From the NCBI GenBank assembly GCA_029379385.1, contig CM055608.1:20334350-20398349 (forward strand): a stretch of DNA of 64,000 bases. The letters run 5' to 3'. The notes below the pieces were generated by a model. It ran no database searches, had not been told where the DNA came from, and saw only the letters and a list, made by a program, of their open reading frames with translations. Position 1 is the stretch's first letter, and each line of letters starts with the position of its first letter. Below, piece by piece: positions 57,408 to 64,000 of this stretch. The translations under genes and the position numbers were made by a program. This DNA is from Quillaja saponaria. Its lineage: Eukaryota > Streptophyta > Magnoliopsida > Fabales > Quillajaceae.

Positions 57408-60400
57408 TCAATCCCTCCAAAAAAGTGTGATAAGTGAAGTGAATTGGACTTGAAGTTTATAAGGGGCAAAAATGAGCTATCGAGATTCAAATTGTAAGGT
57501 CGAGCTCAGGTTATAAGTTGGGTTTTTGAGACCGTGGAGGTCAATCAATGAGGTAGTTGAGACCAAGAAGAAAAGACAGAATATTAAAATGAGTTTAAGA
57601 TTATGATAGTATGGCATCCTAGTCGAAGACACGATTAAGTTAGGGAGGAAAGGTTCTCGATTTGTGAAAGCAATGAGATCGAAGCATCCGAGCCGCGAGG
57701 TCGAAGTTTTTGATATATTTAGAGTTTATGTAGAGTTTTCCTTGAGCTCAAATCGTGAAAAATAGTTTGGGCAAGATTGAAAGCTCCTCGTGCCATGAAA
57801 ACAGCTAAGATAAGGTTGAAGTTACCAAGTTAGAAGTTAATCTAATAAAGCTATCAATTTCAAGGATTTAGATCAAGGTTTAAGCTAATTTAGGTCTCTA
57901 AATCTAGAGGTCGGTCACTTTAGAATTGAGATTTATCTTTGATCCAGTGAGAACTCATATTAGTCTTAAACAAATATATAAAATTTAAAATAATGGAACA
58001 TGAGTGTGTACTATGTACTCTTGCCCTTTCGAGCACAAACTGAAAAGTTCAGGCTTATACCTTTGAAGATTATTTGTTCGTCCTAGGTCGATATCCCATT
58101 CTGTGTACTTGTAACATGTCTTATCTTATTAAAATGTTAGATTTCTCACATAATATGACTAAGGTAAATTTTATGATGATAGTGTAGGGGGTGAGCTATG
58201 TGCTTGGAGTTCCCTTTGTCATGTTTCAAGAATGTCAATAACTTTTTAGTTACCATTCTCAATTGGTGTGGAAATAAGAGACCTGGCTTCAGACCGTGTT
58301 TCCCAAAGTGGAGCTCTTAGCTACTTGTGTCAATAAAATGACCTGCAATTGCAATTATATGCAGTTTATAAGTAATTAATTCATAATTTATATACCTTGA
58401 TTAGTTATCCATCAAGTCAAACTCTTTTATCTTGCTTTTACTTGATCTTGTTTTTCTTTTATCTTGGTCTTGGTTCGATCGCATGTTCCATGAGGTCGGC
58501 GCTCATTGTGAGCTTCTGATTTGCTTCATCCCGGCCCACATAAGGCATACGATTTCCACTATGTTAAGTATGTTGTGAGCTATTTTACCTTTAATGATAA
58601 ATATATCAGAGCATGGACTGACAAGCCCAAACGCATTAGCTAGCCCTACCAACTTCTCAGGGTGTCACCCCGTCGGCATGAGGTTGATCTTTAAGGTTTG
58701 CAGATGACAACACTTTCTAGTGCCTTACACTCCCTTTAGAAAGACTCGAGGGTTGCTCGAACCATAGGGGTATAGCCTATCGACCTTGCTTGCCAATACT
58801 GTGAGCACCATGGTAGGTTAGGTTTCCTTTCGGGGTACAGGTTACCAGGAAAACCTCGACCATTGTTTCCCTGTGTGTTTCTTTCTAATCTTTTGATTGG
58901 TTGTGGGGGCCATGCCTCTTCTTTTCTACTATGGCTGTAAGAGTTTCCTGCAACTAAGGCCGAACAGTTGATCTCAATAGAAGATTTGTTAGGCACATTT
59001 GAGTGTAAAACATGCAATAATACATTTTACGATTAATAAATATGCAATGACATATCAAAAATATAGTGCAGTTACCCAACTAAGTTACATCAGAAGATCA
59101 AGTTAATAGTATGATCACGAGTTGTCAATTAAAAGATGTAGGCGAGGTGAATTATTTGTCCACTATGCATTAAGATGTCAATTACCTTGTTAAGTTAGTG
59201 ATCGTGCTCGTCTTTGGGACGGCCCCGTAATTATGGTGGTTAGGCGAGTTCATTAATTGTTGCTAAATAATTTAATGGGCTTAGTTTGTGTTGAAACATT
59301 TTTGTTTGTGATTTACATGTAATTGAACATTTAAGCAAATATAAATTAACCTAAGCATGCAATTCTAGGAAATTTGAATGAAAATACAAGCTTGACAAGC
59401 AGTCCTATAAGAACATGGAAGTTTGTAGGCAATTTGTGCAACATTTATAAAGTTTCGTGCCCTTTAAAGAATTTACAGGCCTATGCAATTTTTTAGAATT
59501 ACTTAGGTCATTTATATGAGAATATAAAAGCATGAGGTCTATGTGTAATTATCCCGAAGTATTTAGGAAAATAATATAACCTTTGGGGGCATAATTGAAA
59601 AAATATGAAAGTGTTTGTGGTAACTCTATAAATTGCTAAAGTATTAGGACACTTAAGTAATTGTAAAAAGATATGGGTATAATATAAAAAATAATAAGCC
59701 AAAATTGTAAATTTTTAAACATTTGGGCTAATAATGTAATTATGTAAACTATCTGGGCTATTCTAATAAACTATATAAAGTAAAGGGACTGAATAGAAAA
59801 ATTCAAACTTGGCTGGATCTGGATTTGGATTTAGGCTAAGTTGACGAGCTGGGCTTCAAGTTTTGAGTTGGTGTGCAAGTTGACTAGCTGGGCTTTAAAG
59901 GTCCTATCTAGGTTGGATCCATAGGACAAACTGAAGCCTATGGCAAGCCGAGCTTGTTTTAGGTTTAAGCCTTTGATTTGAGTTGCTATCCCTTCAATTG
60001 AGCCGAGCTGCTTCATAACTAAGCTCTTAGTCTAGCTGGCTGGAAGTTTGCTTAGGCTTGGATCGAGCTGGATCTTGGCATGGTAGGTCGAGTTTGAAAG
60101 ATCAATGACGTGGTAAGCCTAAATAGATGTCTGGAGGTTTGTTCAGCTAGCTAATGTTGTCTTAGACAGTTAAAAGCAAGGCCTTACTATTGTTGAGTTA
60201 GCGGCTTACTATGATGCCTTGCCACTTTTGGCCGCGTGTGAGGGTGCATGGACGGCCTAGTGGTGGCAAGCTTCAGCGCTTTTGGTTGCCAAGATGTTGG
60301 CCGGAGTTTGGGCAGCCTGGTTGTATTGGGGGCATGCTGAAATATAAATTTAAATGGTTCAAGTGTTGTTGCCAAGGAGGAATCTGGAGCTAGCAAGGAG

Positions 60401-60604
60401 AAATTTGGAAGGCTGCACCTATATGGGTTCTTATGAGGTAGAAAGGTTGTAGATCAAGAAGAGTAGCTGATAGTGACATCAAACAGAGTTGTGAAGACCA
60501 ATTAAAGGTGTATGTAAGCATTTCTTATTCTCTTTGTTAAGAATTACAAAATTTGTGGATATTAGGAAATCCAAGTCGAATGGATTTCCTACAGTTGACA
60601 CCAA

Positions 60605-60891
60605 TGTTAAAGTCGGATTTGTCTAAGCTAAAGATTTGGTAAAGAGGTTTCTATGCTGTTTCGCAGTAGACCTACAAGGGTGATCCTGAGGACCTGTTAG
60701 CACTCCAAAACTTAAGTTAGTAGAGGAATAAGTAATATATATGCACGTAGAGAGAAAAAATGAAAGAGAAGTCTTTCATCTTGAAGCCTTAAGCTCCTAT
60801 ATATAGACTTACATGACTAGTGATATGATGACACATGTCCTGGTGCTACATTTCACGTTGGCATTAGTTCAGGTGAAATCCTATACTAATA
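60605..60891 (-). repeat. 5' LTR of the LARD-like element
   Basis: 287 bp, starts TGTTAAAGTCGG and ends ATACTAATA; the terminal CA has become TA. The primer region abuts it on the left. Confidence 0.85.
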
Positions 60892-60896
60892 GATGT

Positions 60897-61949
60897 AAAG
60901 GATGTAATATAACATTTTGATCTCTACCTTAATACAATTTCTTTTTCCATATATATATATATATATATATGTAGAAAGATAATCTTTTGATCAGAAGAAG
61001 GAAAATGATAGTTTTCCTATCAATGTTTTAGGTTTGGGTACGAATGGATTTTCCTTTCTTAATCTAATTAATTTTCCTCTCTTAGTCCAATTAAAGCAAG
61101 CACAAAACTACATTTTTTGTTTGACAAAACTTACTTATCAAAATTGTGCCCTGGGTGCTGTTAGGCTAGTGTTTTGTTTTGTTTTGTTTAGGATGCAGTA
61201 GAGTTTGAGAAGTGACATTTCCATTTTACCAGAGATTAACATCTTTGACATTTTTTTTGCTGACTCTCATTCATCTCGTGTATTAGAACTGAGGACATTA
61301 TTTGCATGGAAAGACATGGCTAAGGTTAACATTCTAGTGATTTATAATTCTATTGACATGTAATAAATTATTTATTTTTAATATTAATTTATTATATTCA
61401 TTACACCTTAACAAAATTTGTATAAATGAAATATTGTTATTAATAGTATTAATTTCTCTAAAATACTCTTTTGGGATTATTAATTTCTCTAAAATTCTTG
61501 TCATCATAATTCAACCTAGTTTTCTGATGGTGTTTCCAGCTCTTGTTTGGTAGATAGTGTTCCTTGACCAAGTATGAGAGCACATTTAGGAAGTGTTTAG
61601 TGGACAATGTCTTAGTTTTTCTTAGTTTCATAATATAGGCATGATACTAGCTATTAAAGTTTGAATTATCCCATTTTATTATGAATACACAAATGTTTAT
61701 ATGGTTATTTATGATACCTTTTCTTCTAAATATTGAACTATTGTGGATCCTCGATAAGTTAAGTCAGTGAGCTCTAATCCAAGCCCAGGACTCACTAACT
61801 GTAGATTCTAGGAATATGCTTATTTTGATTTGTTCAATATCTCAATTGAAAGATTATATGTTGTGGATTCTTAATAGCTTATGTTAATTTTGCATATTAT
61901 AAATAGCTAACATATTCATATAGCTTGTTGCTTTAGGTGTATTATTCAA
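60897..61949. other. Gene-free stretch
   Basis: A (TA)n run lies at 60951-60970. No coding frame of a known family was seen. Confidence 0.5.
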
Positions 61950-63720
61950 ACGTTATACCATGCCTAGAGGACACTATAACGTTAGCTGCAGCTTCACCTT
62001 CTTCTACAGCTTAACTTCTAGATCCTACTATAGCTGCAACTCCATCAGCTCCCCCTTTTCCAATAACTGCTTCATCTCTAAACCAAGTTTCGTACTTATT
62101 TGTTATGGACTTTCACAGATCCTATTGAGTTCAAGATCCATACAGACATGTAAGTTGCAATTTCAAGTGTAGGTATCTTTCTTATTTACTTATTTGATTT
62201 CATTTCATTGTTCTTACCCTTACTTTTTCTTGTAACTTCAACTCACCAGGATGTCGAGCACGAGGTAGATCTTGAAGAACCCCATGTAAAGGACGAAGTT
62301 GAGTGTACATAATCAACCGTACATAGAGGGAATAGAGGCAAGAATAAGATTGCACTTCCATTTAATGTTAAGGAGGATCATCCACTTATCCACATAGCTG
62401 GGAACATACACTACAAGAAATGACGTTATCAGAGGGTCGTCTCTGATAAAACCGTCTCTAATATGATTATCTATGACAATTTTGGGCTATCTTGGATGCG
62501 CCGTCATAGATATAGTTATCCATGTAGTGGCATTCTTAGAAAATATCATCGTGTATAATACTATCAAAGACGGTCCCTTAATTATACATGACAATTTTGG
62601 GTTGTCTTGGATAATTGATAATATTTTTGATTTTTTCTTACCCTAAACGCAATGTTTTATTTGTTAGGATTATTCTTTGAATTACACTATTCAAATATAT
62701 TTGTACCATGTACGTTGATTATGTGCATATCTTTCTTTCTATATTACAGAGCATTCATTAAGTATAACCCTAAGGACACAATGGTGGATACCATCATTTC
62801 TGGTATTGTCATGAAGCACCTTCCAAGTTTTGTCTTCCACTACCTGAAGTTCCTTAAGGAAGCAAAGTCCTGTTTCTATAATGACATTATGGTAAGTACA
62901 ATAATAGTGCTTTTTAAGTTTTGAATTTATTTTAATATATTGTTAAATTAGTGACAAGATAATTTGGTGTTTTACTTTATCATGCAATGAAGGTTTAGAT
63001 TCGCCACTCTCGAGGAGAGAACTGGATCTTGAGCTGTCTTCAATGCAACTGTCAAGAAGAGGCGTATTGATGTGTTCCAAAAGTTTAGCACTGATTTGTC
63101 TAAAAGGTACGCGTAAACCCCGCTTGATTGGAAGAATGATGGGTACCCTGATTAGATTCCACAGAATTAGTGTGAGGCGTTGTGCAATGAGTGGGCAAGC
63201 CCTAACTTCTAGAGGCATTTAAAGACGATGTTAGCTAATAAGTGAGCGGGTGGCGAGCTTATGCACCATACATCTGGCTCTATCAACATAGTTGTACACC
63301 AAAATCGACTTGTTAGTCATAATTTATTTACTTTTAATGAGCTTGAGTTTTGTATTATACTCTTTTCAACTAATATTGCCTCATATTCTTTATACAAGTG
63401 AGCGATGGGTCAAAAACCAACGGTGATAGAGCTTTTCAACCGTACTCACAAGAGGAAGATTGGTAATTTTGTTGACACGAAATTAAAGACCTTCAGTGTT
63501 AGTAGCTTTTAAAAAAAATATGTATTGAATAACTTTTTTTCCTTACCATGTTTACATGTTTGATTAATTACAAACTTAACAATTTTCATTTGCAAGAGAA
63601 GTTTAAAGCTTTAAAGGCAAAGTCCAGAGAATCTAGCGCTCAACCGGACACTGGTACACTAGCCCAGCCATTCTTGAGTAAACCTATTTTTTTCGCAAAA
63701 CTAGCAGGTAGCAAGTAGAA
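61950..63720 (+). pseudogene. CACTA-associated gene (Transposase_24-like), exon relics
   Basis: Several plus-strand exon-like pieces belong together. 61970-62130 encodes an Ala/Ser/Pro-rich stretch (ASPSSTA, TPSAPPFPITASSL). About 62330-62408 encodes RGKNKIALPFNVKEDHPLIH. 62750-62891 (acceptor ATTACAG, donor GTAAGT) encodes FIKYNPKDTMVDTIISGIVM and a LKFLKEAK block. About 62999-63300 includes LDWKNDGYPD, CEALCNEWASP and MHHTSGS (63261 onwards). 63405-63500 encodes KPTVIELFNRTHKRKIGNFV. The HTSGS and ELFxxTHxRKxGxFV motifs are those of plant En/Spm-type Transposase_24 proteins. Stops occur inside pieces, and a CACTA terminus interrupts the gene at 62409. Confidence 0.6.
62409..62640 (+). mobile_element. 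Second CACTA terminus, inside the CACTA-type gene
   Basis: CACTACAAGAAATGACG at 62409 is a CACTA end. The next 200 bp hold subterminal repeats of the GACGGTCC, ACCGTCTCTAAT and GACAATTTTGGGYTRTCTTGGAT types; the last occurs at about 62477 and again at about 62589. No opposite end was found up to the next exon-like piece at 62750, so this is a truncated insertion or one whose right end has decayed. Confidence 0.65.
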
Positions 63721-64000
63721 GGGATTGATCTATGATTTCGATTGCTATATAAACTCCTAGAAAGTACGAGGAAAAGTAGTGCCCATCTCTGCAGCTTCTA
63801 GCACTGAGACATCTTCTACCATATCTCCATTTCCTGCTGGTATTCACACCACAACAAATGGATACTTTCATTTCAATACGAAGAGAGATTGCGAGAGCTG
63901 AAATACATCCACCGCCTCTGACACCACCACCTCAATTATCTGAGATACATTTTCTATTAATTTTATTTTCAAAATTTATTTTCATTTGGATCAACAGTTA
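63721..64000. other. Right edge, possible tail of the CACTA-type gene
   Basis: Plus-strand frames contain Ser/Thr/Pro-rich stretches (SSTETSSTISPFPAGIHTTT) that could be the C-terminal linker of the gene, but stops intervene. The right end of any CACTA element lies beyond the window. Confidence 0.35.

Larger units (their letters stand above)
57154..60891 (-). mobile_element. LARD-like non-coding LTR retrotransposon, 3738 bp
   Basis: Direct repeats at 57154-57407 and 60605-60891 share CATGACTAGTGATATGA, GAAATCCTATACTAA and GAGAAGTCTTT. The 5-bp duplication GATGT flanks the element (57149-57153 and 60892-60896). Next to the right LTR the minus strand reads TTGGTGTCAACTGTAGGAAA, close to the TTGGCGCCGTCTGTGGGAA primer region of many plant gypsy elements after C-to-T decay. 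Next to the left LTR the minus strand has GGAGGGATTGA, a purine tract. So it runs leftward. The 3.2-kb interior has no gag, protease, RT or integrase that I recognise; the longest frames (58736-59017, 60187-60396, minus) match no known family. Confidence 0.87.

Overview
The window is plant nuclear DNA. It is AT-rich, with spliced genes bounded by GT..AG introns, and most of it is transposable elements in every stage of decay. The only host genes I can support are two copies of the cytosolic 40S ribosomal protein eS27 gene (RPS27). Both have four exons and plant ribosomal-gene promoter signals (GGCCCA site II motifs, a TAGGGTTT telo-box, a TATA box). A flowering plant, probably a eudicot, fits; I cannot name the species.

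Layout. 1-3000: decayed Ty1/copia element on the minus strand, running off the left edge. 3000-6150: no gene seen. 6150-8850 and 11398-15900: a direct segmental duplication, each copy carrying one RPS27 gene; the second copy is split by a 1.74-kb non-autonomous LTR element (13974-15709, TSD CAATG), and the first copy preserves the empty site. 18213-18901: a 320-bp direct repeat. 19090-19983: a LINE ORF1 relic split by a 444-bp TRIM-like element. 21407-22025: degenerate tandem repeats.

23756-39962: one large nested complex. The host is a Ty3/gypsy element on the minus strand (TSD GAATG) with gag, protease and RT relics but no RNase H or integrase. A 4.4-kb hAT transposon (26225-30647, TSD ATTCTAGA) sits between protease and RT. 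The gypsy 5' LTR is split by a 4.8-kb LTR-like insertion (34436-39224, TSD TAACT), which itself holds a copia-type fragment (34769-35646).

40485-47818: small non-autonomous DNA elements and a 65-bp tandem repeat. 48150-55170: an L1-type LINE on the plus strand with ORF1, endonuclease, RT, zinc-binding and RNase H relics, interrupted by a 5'-truncated minus-strand LINE (52979-53957). 55679-64000: CACTA-type ends and a CACTA-associated gene, with a 3.7-kb LARD-like LTR element (57154-60891, TSD GATGT) inserted upstream.

The two RPS27 genes are the only likely functional coding sequences. The TE genes carry stops and frameshifts. The hAT transposase is the best preserved, broken mainly at one short stretch. 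I found no prokaryote-like system, CRISPR array, rRNA or tRNA gene. All domain calls were made by eye from translations; no database search was possible.
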